Made by a program: the position numbers and the translations under genes
In this document: positions 9,261-15,975 of the stretch, piece after piece
Position numbering within the stretch: position 1 is the stretch's first letter
How the letters are laid out: the number at the start of each line of letters is the position of its first letter
The notes under the pieces: model-generated
The model's database searches: none
Told to the model about the DNA's origin: nothing
The model's input: the letters and a program-made list of their open reading frames with translations, nothing else
Assembly (NCBI RefSeq): GCF_003583765.1
Contig: NZ_QXQA01000010.1
Coordinates: 62,001-126,000, forward strand
DNA from: Paenibacillus nanensis
Lineage (GTDB): Bacteria; Bacillota; Bacilli; Paenibacillales; Paenibacillaceae
DNA length: 64,000 nucleotides
Direction of reading: 5' to 3'

Positions 9261-11078
9261 CTAGCGCGCGTCGCCCTGTAAAACGCCTTCCTGAAGCGCC
9301 TTAGACGTGGCTTCATCCCGGTTTTTGACTTGGAGCTTGGAATAGATGCTGGAGATATAATTGCGCACGGTGCCTTCGGCGAGGAACAGCTTTTCGCTGA
9401 TTTCCTTATACTTTAAATTGTCGGCCAGGCAGTAGAGAACCTCCATCTCGCGATCGGTAATGCCGTAGCTTTGCTTCCAGCTTTCGATCTGCTGCGCCGA
9501 TTCATCCGAGCTCCTCGTCTGACGAAGGAACCGCTTGGCCATGGCATGGGAAATCATCGTCTCGCCCATGTGGACAAGGCGCAGCTTAGCCATCAGCTCG
9601 CGCAGCGGCGTGTTCTTGCTAAGGTAGCCCTCCGCTCCGGCGTGGATCGACTCGTAAGCCTCTTCGACATCGTCTGAAGAGGTCATGACCATGATGCGGG
9701 TTTGCGGCGTGGCCTCTTTCAATGAAAGCGTCAGCGGCTTTCCGCTAGAGTCCTTCATGCTGGAATCCAGCAAAATGACATCCGGATGCATCGTGAGGCC
9801 TAACCGTATCGCATCCTCCGAGCTGTCGGTATGGCCGATGACCTCCATATCCGATTGAAGCGATAATAGCGTGACGAGGCTGTCGCGGACAAGCGAGCTG
9901 TGGTCTGCGACGAGAACCCGGATAGATGGCTGATCCGCCTCATTTTTGATCGCTGCGCGGCATACGGCGGTTACGCCTTTATTCAGGAAAGAATGCATGT
10001 CAAACGCTCCGCCGATGACCGACATCTGCTCCGTAACGGAAGCCATTCCCGCATTCCAACGCTCCTCTTCGGACATCGCCCCGTCATCCTCCACCCGCAT
10101 CTCGATATGAGCGGCCATGTAAGCGAGTGTCACCAGCACCATATGCGCTTGTCCCGCCTGCGCGATACTCGTGAGAAGCTCGTGCAGACATTGGGTGAAA
10201 GCATGAATGACCGGCCTGGAGAGAGGGGCCTCCTCTCCTTTCACGACAAGCTCGATCTTGCCGGACATCCTTTTTCCAACCTCTTGAATGATAGGAGCGG
10301 CGGCTTCAGAGAGGCTCACCGCAACATTGAGCGGCTCGAGCTGCTGAAGCGCTGCCCGCACCTCCAGCATGCCTCGCTGGGTGTGCTCGATAAGCGGCTG
10401 CAGATCGGCCTCTCCGCTTGGCCGGTTCTGCAGCGTCTCCATATGAAGAATAAGCGACGCAAAGGTATGGCTCACGGAATGGTGGAGCTCGGTCGAAATC
10501 CGGTTGCGCTCCTGAAGCGCGGCCGTATGCTTCACCTGCGCGGCATATTGCTCCAAAGCGCGGTACTGCTGCTCAATAATGCGGTTCTTCTCCGCAATCT
10601 CATTCCGCGCACAGAGCAGGGCGTTAAACATGATCCCGAGCCCGTAAAACACAAAAGCCGATATCAGAATCGAAATATAACTGACAAAGCTGTCCCATAA
10701 GGAAGGCAGTGAACCTATAGCCATGACTGCGGCAACCGCTAGGATGCTGCGCCACCGATTCCCGGCAAGCGATTGATAGAAGCCGAGCATTAACGTATAC
10801 GTCACAAAATTGCCGGTCGCCGTTGAATCGACAGGCGCGAATACGGGGGTAAGCATGAGCAGGAACAAGAGCTCCGCGGCGACATACCAAGTCCGGTTCC
10901 GCAGCAGCAGGAGAAACGGAACGATGTAAGAAAGTCCGATCCCCACAATAATGATCCAGAACGGAATCTGAAAGTCGTCCTTCACGACAGCGACGTTATA
11001 CAATACCGATATAAATACGATGGCCCGAATAATAAACATGATCCAATCGTAGCCATTCCACTTTTGCTGAATTGTCAT
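9261..11078 (-). CDS. Fused NarL-type histidine kinase and response regulator
   Basis: A 605-residue protein joining in one chain what is normally a two-gene NarL/LiaRS-type system. Residues ~13-155 hold about five to six membrane helices. Residues ~185-250 are a HisKA_3 dimerisation domain: the phospho-acceptor His199 is present but the usual following Asp is His200. The ATP-binding domain (~285-377) keeps Glu300 and the DDG (331-333), but the N-box Asn is Ser304 and the second glycine loop is altered. The receiver (~386-500) has Asp392, Asp438, Thr466 and Lys488, so it looks phosphorylatable. A LuxR-type HTH follows (~539-590). I infer a membrane-tethered transcription factor whose kinase part may be inactive or act only in part. 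Confidence 0.85.
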   Translation of the reverse strand: MTIQQKWNGYDWIMFIIRAIVFISVLYNVAVVKDDFQIPFWIIIVGIGLSYIVPFLLLLRNRTWYVAAELLFLLMLTPVFAPVDSTATGNFVTYTLMLGFYQSLAGNRWRSILAVAAVMAIGSLPSLWDSFVSYISILISAFVFYGLGIMFNALLCARNEIAEKNRIIEQQYRALEQYAAQVKHTAALQERNRISTELHHSVSHTFASLILHMETLQNRPSGEADLQPLIEHTQRGMLEVRAALQQLEPLNVAVSLSEAAAPIIQEVGKRMSGKIELVVKGEEAPLSRPVIHAFTQCLHELLTSIAQAGQAHMVLVTLAYMAAHIEMRVEDDGAMSEEERWNAGMASVTEQMSVIGGAFDMHSFLNKGVTAVCRAAIKNEADQPSIRVLVADHSSLVRDSLVTLLSLQSDMEVIGHTDSSEDAIRLGLTMHPDVILLDSSMKDSSGKPLTLSLKEATPQTRIMVMTSSDDVEEAYESIHAGAEGYLSKNTPLRELMAKLRLVHMGETMISHAMAKRFLRQTRSSDESAQQIESWKQSYGITDREMEVLYCLADNLKYKEISEKLFLAEGTVRNYISSIYSKLQVKNRDEATSKALQEGVLQGDAR

Positions 11079-11118
11079 CTTATGTCCGCTCCTCGTTTTG
11101 CCTGGATGTACAACCTCT

Positions 11119-11208
11119 ATTTATGCAGATTTATGCGGCTTTGTCACGAGAAATTAGGCGAATGGCAGGCTCACAAACCTTGTGACATCGCCGTCACTGC
11201 CGTTATGA
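11119..11208. promoter_or_regulatory. Divergent control region with dyad and direct repeats
   Basis: Between the kinase-regulator fusion and the CPBP gene. On the plus strand TTGTGA (11180) and TTATGA (11203) are spaced 17 bp apart, a promoter candidate for the CPBP gene. A perfect dyad TCACAA-ACC-TTGTGA (11171-11185) overlaps the -35, and a second dyad GTGAC-N6-GTCAC covers 11182-11197. Further left, ATTTATGC is repeated at 11119 and 11129, exactly one helical turn apart. Confidence 0.45.
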
Positions 11209-11283
11209 CAGCGGGTTCGGCTACGATACGGCTATCGGCCTACACAGAAGCGCCGAATGAACCGAATTAGGAGTGTTGTACAC

Positions 11284-12108
11284 ATGTTAAAAGCTTTAAA
11301 CAGCATGCAAAAGGTTTCCGTATTTCTAGCGCTTATCTTCCTCTTCTTGTTCATGCTCATTATGCTGCCGGTCGAGATTGATCCGACAAGCTTTATGTAC
11401 GTTCCCGTAACCGCCGCGCTTATCACGATGCTGCTCACGGGCGAAGCGTTTTCGAAGGAAGGCTGGAGGCAGCTTGGGTTTCATCGGTTTTCGTTCAAGA
11501 GCGTTCTCGTTGGTTTCCTTATTCCGCTTATTCCGATCATCGTTGGTTTTGCTATCATTTGGGGGTCGGGGCTTGCTGAGTTCGGGCTTGCCGAGGAGTT
11601 CAAGGGGCAGGAGCTGGTGCTTGCTATCAGCTTTGTCATGACGCTCATCGTTTCATCGCTAACCGTGACGCTTGGCGAAGAAGCAGGCTGGCGCGGATAT
11701 TTATCTGCGAAGCTGCAGCAGCTGGGCTTCGCGAAGTCGTTACTGCTTAACGGCTTTATATGGGGGTTGTTCCATCTTCCGATTATGCTCCTGACCGATT
11801 CGTACCACGGCGACATGAACCCCTATCTTTACATCCCGATGTTCGTGGTTACCGCGACGCTTGCGGGCGCGTTCATCACGTACCTCCGGTACAGGTCGGG
11901 CAGCATCTGGCCCGCAATCATCGCGCATACCTCGCATAATTTGGCGTGGAATTACGGCGATATTTTTACGCAAAATGCGGATCCGGTCACAGGCTACATG
12001 ACAGGCGACAGCGGCGTCGTGCTTATTTTGTTCTATGCGGCGGTGCTGGTCTGGATTCTGCTGAAGGGGAAGCGTCCGGCAGGATATTTCAAAGCTCATA
12101 TGGAATAG
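11284..12108 (+). CDS. CPBP family intramembrane metalloprotease
   Basis: A 274-residue multi-spanning membrane protein of the CAAX-protease/bacteriocin-processing (CPBP, Abi) family. All three active-site motifs are visible: EEAGWRGYL (EExxxR), FIWGLFHLP (FxxxH) and HTSHN (HxxxN). Family members cleave prenylated or membrane peptides or act as chaperone-like partners; here the target is unknown. ATG 11284 is preferred over 11257 because TTAGGAGTG lies between them at good spacing. Its position opposite a membrane sensor-regulator fusion, with a dyad over the promoter, suggests regulation by that protein (inference). Confidence 0.9.
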   Translation: MLKALNSMQKVSVFLALIFLFLFMLIMLPVEIDPTSFMYVPVTAALITMLLTGEAFSKEGWRQLGFHRFSFKSVLVGFLIPLIPIIVGFAIIWGSGLAEFGLAEEFKGQELVLAISFVMTLIVSSLTVTLGEEAGWRGYLSAKLQQLGFAKSLLLNGFIWGLFHLPIMLLTDSYHGDMNPYLYIPMFVVTATLAGAFITYLRYRSGSIWPAIIAHTSHNLAWNYGDIFTQNADPVTGYMTGDSGVVLILFYAAVLVWILLKGKRPAGYFKAHME

Positions 12109-12161
12109 TAAGGTACGCTCTGATTATTTCAGAAGCTTATATCTTAAAAGGATGTTTGGCC

Positions 12162-12578
12162 ATGGACGCAAAGGCGAATGAAACAAAGCAATCCTTATTA
12201 AGTAAATTGAAGACGATGGCAAAAAAGCTTAAAGCAAACTTGCTGGTGATGTATTTGGCGTATCGTGATCCGCGGGTACCATTGTTTTCAAAAATATTTG
12301 CCCTTTGCGTTGTCGCGTATGCCTTCAGCCCCGTAGATCTAATCCCGGATTTTATACCGGTTCTTGGATACCTGGACGACTTGATTCTTGTCCCGCTAGG
12401 TGTTTACATCGCTCTGCGGCTATTTCCAAAAGAAGTGCTCGATGAATATCGGACAAAGGCTGAAGAGCGAAAAAAATTAGGCAAACCCCAAAACTGGATT
12501 GCCGGCACAATCATAATAGCCGTATGGATAGTAGGCATTGTATGGTGCGGCTGGTATATCTATGGACAGTTTAAATAG
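12162..12578 (+). CDS. DUF1232 (YkvA-like) membrane protein
   Basis: A 138-residue protein of the YkvA/DUF1232 family. The diagnostic core is the stretch AFSPVDLIPDFIPVLGYLDD, which lies between two hydrophobic segments; a third hydrophobic helix ends the protein (ACC-side IAGTIIIAVWIVGIVWCGW). The family has no assigned function. ATG 12162 follows AAAAGGATG with suitable spacing. It is probably co-transcribed with the CPBP gene 53 bp upstream. Confidence 0.88.
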   Translation: MDAKANETKQSLLSKLKTMAKKLKANLLVMYLAYRDPRVPLFSKIFALCVVAYAFSPVDLIPDFIPVLGYLDDLILVPLGVYIALRLFPKEVLDEYRTKAEERKKLGKPQNWIAGTIIIAVWIVGIVWCGWYIYGQFK

Positions 12579-12653
12579 CCGGTGTTAAACAAGGCCGAGA
12601 ATAGGTAGATAGATTGGATCGTATTTCATATTTGAAAGGAAGCGAGCTCAATT

Positions 12654-14285
12654 ATGGATAAGACGCGGCAGGCCGGTATTGCGATTAATCAGTTAGGCTA
12701 TCGGAGCAAAGACGTTAAGATTGCCATCCGGAGAGACGGAAGCGGGGGCTTTTCACTAGTGGACGCGGGAAGCGGAGAAACGGTGTGGCAGGGCGAGACG
12801 GGGCAGGCGGAGTGGAATGAGGCTAGCGGAGGCATGGTCAGCCGCGGCGATTTCTCGGGCTGGCAGCAGCCCGGCGTCTATCGCATTGAAACCGATAAGG
12901 GCGAGATTTCTTACCCGTTTGTCATTGCGGATGACGTATACGAGGAGGCGCACCGCGCCTTACTGAAGGCTTTCTATTTCTTCCGCTGCGGAATGGAGCT
13001 GGAAGAGCGTCATGCGGGACCATGGACGCACCGCGCCTGCCATTTGACCCCGGCCATTGTGTACGGCGAAGAGGAAAAACGCGTGGATGCGCATGGCGGC
13101 TGGCATGACGCCGGCGATTATGGCAAATATGTCGGCCCCGGCGCCAAGGCGGTAGCCGACCTGTTGCTTGCCGAGGAGTTTTATCCGCAGGCATTCAAGC
13201 GGGAGCTGGGCATTCCGGAGAGCGGCGGGTTCATGCCGGACGCGCTTCAGGAATGCCGGTACGAGCTCGAATGGATGCTGCGCATGCAGGACGGGGCGAC
13301 AGGCGGCGTATACCACAAGCTTACGACGCTGCAGTTCCCGCCGGGAGATACGATGCCGGAGGACGACACGGCAGAACTGTACGTCTCGCCCATATCGGCG
13401 ACGGCGACAGGGTGCTTTGCCGCGGCGATGGCGATGGCGGCGAGACGGTACCGCCCGTATGACGAAGCTTTTGCGGCAAGCTGTCTGCGTGCGGCGGAGA
13501 AGGCTTGGGACTGGCTGGAGGGTCATCCCGGCTATCCGGGCTTCCGCAATCCGCCGGCGGTCTCCACCGGCGAGTATGGAGATGAGCAGGATGCCGACGA
13601 GCGGTATTGGGCGGCCGCCGAGCTGTATCGAACTACCGGAGAATCCAAGTACCACGAAGCATTCCGTCAGCTTGTGGATGCGGTCCAGCCCTTCGGCCTG
13701 TTCGAGCTGGGCTGGGCGAATATGAGCGGGTACGGGACGATCGCGTACTTATTCTCGGAGAGAGAACAATCGCCGGCGTTAGCGGCGCAGCTTCGGGAAG
13801 GGCTGCTTCGCCGGGCCGATGAACTGGCCGCTGTCTGCGCGGCTGACGGTTACGGGATCTCGCTTCAGCCGGAGCAATATATATGGGGGAGCAACATGCT
13901 CGTGATGAACCATGCGATGCTGCTGCTTGTCGCGAACCGGTTATCGGGCTCCGCTGCTTATGAACGCCATGCGATCAAGCATGTCCATTATTTGTTCGGC
14001 GCCAACGTACTCGGCATGAGCTATGTGACGGGGCTCGGGACGAAGCCGATTCTGTATCCGCACCACCGCCCATCGGAAGGCGACGGGGTGGACGCGCCGG
14101 TTCCGGGACTTGTCTCGGGCGGACCGAATTACCGCCTGCAGGACGATTACGCGCGCGAACACCTGGCGGGCAAAGCGCCGGCGGCCTCCTTCGCCGACGT
14201 TATGGAGAGCTACTCGACGAACGAAGTGACGATCTATTGGAACTCGCCGGCCGTTTTTGTTCTTTCCCATTTTGTAGGCCTGTAG
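12654..14285 (+). CDS. Glycoside hydrolase family 9 enzyme, cytoplasmic
   Basis: A 543-residue GH9 protein with an N-terminal CelD_N Ig-like domain (~8-90; AINQLGYRS is its hallmark) and an (alpha/alpha)6 catalytic domain (~95-540). The catalytic Asp pair is in GGWHDAGDYGKY (~140-152) and the proton-donor Glu is in YSTNEVTIYWN near the C-terminus. There is no signal peptide and no carbohydrate-binding module, so it probably acts inside the cell on imported oligosaccharides (cellobiose-, beta-glucan- or chito-oligomers) instead of on polymeric cellulose. It has its own GAAAGGAAG ribosome site and no clear operon partner. Confidence 0.9.
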   Translation: MDKTRQAGIAINQLGYRSKDVKIAIRRDGSGGFSLVDAGSGETVWQGETGQAEWNEASGGMVSRGDFSGWQQPGVYRIETDKGEISYPFVIADDVYEEAHRALLKAFYFFRCGMELEERHAGPWTHRACHLTPAIVYGEEEKRVDAHGGWHDAGDYGKYVGPGAKAVADLLLAEEFYPQAFKRELGIPESGGFMPDALQECRYELEWMLRMQDGATGGVYHKLTTLQFPPGDTMPEDDTAELYVSPISATATGCFAAAMAMAARRYRPYDEAFAASCLRAAEKAWDWLEGHPGYPGFRNPPAVSTGEYGDEQDADERYWAAAELYRTTGESKYHEAFRQLVDAVQPFGLFELGWANMSGYGTIAYLFSEREQSPALAAQLREGLLRRADELAAVCAADGYGISLQPEQYIWGSNMLVMNHAMLLLVANRLSGSAAYERHAIKHVHYLFGANVLGMSYVTGLGTKPILYPHHRPSEGDGVDAPVPGLVSGGPNYRLQDDYAREHLAGKAPAASFADVMESYSTNEVTIYWNSPAVFVLSHFVGL

Positions 14286-14316
14286 AACTCCTATCGAATG
14301 GAATAATTTCTCATAG

Positions 14317-14346
14317 TTTCGCCGCTTCCGTCCAAAGACCTATAAT
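14317..14346 (+). promoter_or_regulatory. Promoter for riboswitch operon
   Basis: TATAAT at 14341-14346 with a weak TTTCGC about 18 bp upstream, placed ~30 bases before the c-di-GMP aptamer. Confidence 0.55.
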
Positions 14347-14370
14347 GATAGAATAGGACCAGCACATAAA

Positions 14371-14472
14371 GCAATCCACGATAACGGCAAAGCAGATGAA
14401 AATCTGTGACGCAAAGCTACAGGGGCTAAGGTAGTGCAAGCTACGACGCCAGCCAGCTACCGAAAGAGGGCT
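14371..14472 (+). promoter_or_regulatory. Cyclic-di-GMP-I (GEMM-I) riboswitch aptamer
   Basis: The RNA shows the class I c-di-GMP pattern: a hairpin CAGAT-GAAA-ATCTG with a GNRA tetraloop (14393-14406), the near-invariant GACGCAAAGC (14408-14417), then the third stem with its tetraloop-receptor side ending in GCCAGCCAGCTACCG (~14447-14461). It binds the second messenger c-di-GMP (established for the family) and is joined to an intrinsic terminator just downstream, so it controls transcription of the STAS-like and ketoacyl-synthase-like genes. Whether ligand turns expression on or off cannot be decided by eye. A cGAMP-selective variant is possible but I see no reason to prefer it. Confidence 0.9.
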
Positions 14473-14476
14473 ATCC

Positions 14477-14505
14477 AAGACTCCCTGTTTCAGGGGGTCT
14501 TTTTT
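14477..14505 (+). terminator. Riboswitch expression-platform terminator
   Basis: An 11-bp stem (AAGACTCCCTG / CAGGGGGTCTT, one wobble pair) with a TTT loop and a T6 tract, beginning five bases after the aptamer. An ATG at 14506 directly follows, with GGGGG of the stem as a potential buried ribosome site. Confidence 0.88.
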
Positions 14506-14541
14506 ATGGTAAACATCGAAGAGGGGCAGGAAGACAAGCAT

Positions 14542-14892
14542 ATGACACAGCAAGCCTACAGCATCAAGGTGAACCAAGCGACAAAAACAATGGAGATGAT
14601 GGTATCCGGCACTTTTACGCCGCAGGACTACGAAAACTTTGTAAAAGACTACATAGCTTCCACGACATCGATGAATGCGGCAGAGTACAAGCTCGAGGTC
14701 GACTGCAGGCAGATGGCACTTCTCCGCCAGGAGGAAGTCGAGAAGCTGAAGGCATCGTTCACGCGGTATAAGGAGAGCGGCTTCCAGCAGGTCATTCTCA
14801 TCATTACGCAAGCCCAATTGGTCAATAAAATGCAGCTGGCGAGAGTTGCGCGAGAAGCGGGGCTTGGCAACGTAGAGATTATTGTGCAGTAA
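14542..14892 (+). CDS. Small STAS-like protein under c-di-GMP control
   Basis: A 116-residue soluble protein I do not firmly recognise. Its predicted order of strands and helices (beta-strand pair, long helix around QDYENFVKDYIAS, strand KLEVDCR, helix EEVEKLKASFTRYK, strand QQVILIIT, helix, strand VEIIV) resembles SpoIIAA/STAS-like domains, which bind partner proteins. The start at 14542 follows GGGGCAGGAAG; an in-frame ATG at 14506 could add 12 residues and would have its ribosome site in the terminator stem. It is the first gene after the riboswitch and lies 27 bp before the ketoacyl-synthase-like gene, so the two likely act together (inference). Confidence 0.75.
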   Translation: MTQQAYSIKVNQATKTMEMMVSGTFTPQDYENFVKDYIASTTSMNAAEYKLEVDCRQMALLRQEEVEKLKASFTRYKESGFQQVILIITQAQLVNKMQLARVAREAGLGNVEIIVQ

Positions 14893-14919
14893 GCAGCGGG
14901 ATTGGAGAGTATCGGCATC

Positions 14920-15906
14920 ATGAGCTACATTAAAATAAGAACGGTTGAGGTATACCATCCCAGCCAGAGCAGAGATAACGAGTTTTTCTACCGCCGCTTT
15001 GATGAACGCGGGCAGGATATCCGTAGCTTCATGGCGCATATGGGACGCCAAAGCCGATTCGTGATCACATCCGGTGAAGAAAACACGCTGACCATGGGGA
15101 TCGAGGCTGCGCGGAAGGCGCTTCAGACAAGCGGGCTGAAGGGAGAGGACATCGACATGATCGTCTTCTCTACGCAAATCCCGGAAACATCATTTCCGAC
15201 TAACGCTTTGAAGCTTCATGCCGCGATCGAAGCGGACAGCCGCGCCATTGTGATGGACTCCAACGCCAACTGCGCGGGGATGACCGTCGCGGTCGATCAT
15301 GCCGTCCGTTATATGCAAGGAAGTCCGCATGTGAACCGCGCTCTCATTGTCGGTTCTGATTACAATACGCTGATTTCGAATCCAGAGGACGCCGTCACTT
15401 ATGCGAATTACGGAGATGCGTCATGCGCCGTCATTTTGGAGAAGACGGAAGAGGCGACAGGCTTCATGGACGCGGCCTATTATACCGATTCGAGCTTGAA
15501 GGACTTCATTATGTATCCGGCGGAAGGGCTTGCGGCGGCAATGCTTGACGGCAGCGACGCCCGGTACATAAAGTGGCTGCCCTTTGACGCGAATTCGGCG
15601 ATGCCGCCGACTTATGACATGCTTCAAACTTTGCTGGACCGTAACGGGCTTGCGGCGGCGGATGTGGGAGCGTACTGCTTGTCACAGTTTTCGCTCGCGA
15701 ACATACTGAAAATACAGGAGCATTTCAGCCTTCGGGATGAACAAATGGTCTATGTAGGCGACAAGTACGGCTACACGGGAACGAGCAGCCCTTTCATCGC
15801 CTTGTATGAAGGCATAGCAGCCGGCCGCGTTAAGCGGGGGGACACCATTCTCTTCTGGACGATCGGATCGGGCTTTCAGCTGGCCGCGATGCTGTTCCGT
15901 TATTAA
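14920..15906 (+). CDS. Ketoacyl-ACP synthase III homologue, degenerate triad
   Basis: A 328-residue thiolase-fold protein of the FabH/KAS III family, which normally condenses acyl-CoA with malonyl-ACP. The nucleophile Cys118 is present in DSNANCAGM. The catalytic His of the usual HQAN motif is Ser258 (SLAN 258-261), and the usual Asn of KYGN is Tyr285 (KYGYTG). The C-terminal GSGFQLAAMLF glycine loop is kept. Loss of His and Asn argues against normal decarboxylative condensation; acyl transfer, thioester hydrolysis or a binding role are alternatives. Start ATG 14920 is preceded by GGAGAG. It is the second gene of the riboswitch operon and ends at a strong shared terminator. Confidence 0.87.
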   Translation: MSYIKIRTVEVYHPSQSRDNEFFYRRFDERGQDIRSFMAHMGRQSRFVITSGEENTLTMGIEAARKALQTSGLKGEDIDMIVFSTQIPETSFPTNALKLHAAIEADSRAIVMDSNANCAGMTVAVDHAVRYMQGSPHVNRALIVGSDYNTLISNPEDAVTYANYGDASCAVILEKTEEATGFMDAAYYTDSSLKDFIMYPAEGLAAAMLDGSDARYIKWLPFDANSAMPPTYDMLQTLLDRNGLAAADVGAYCLSQFSLANILKIQEHFSLRDEQMVYVGDKYGYTGTSSPFIALYEGIAAGRVKRGDTILFWTIGSGFQLAAMLFRY

Positions 15907-15931
15907 ACCGAACTTATATGATGACAAATAG

Positions 15932-15968
15932 AACCGCCCCTCCGGCACGGCCGAAGGGGCGGTTTATC
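15932..15968. terminator. Bidirectional terminator
   Basis: 10-bp outer stem AACCGCCCCT / AGGGGCGGTT with additional CGG/CCG pairing inside, between the ketoacyl-synthase-like gene and the convergent hydrolase. Confidence 0.88.
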
Positions 15969-15975
15969 TTTGGCT

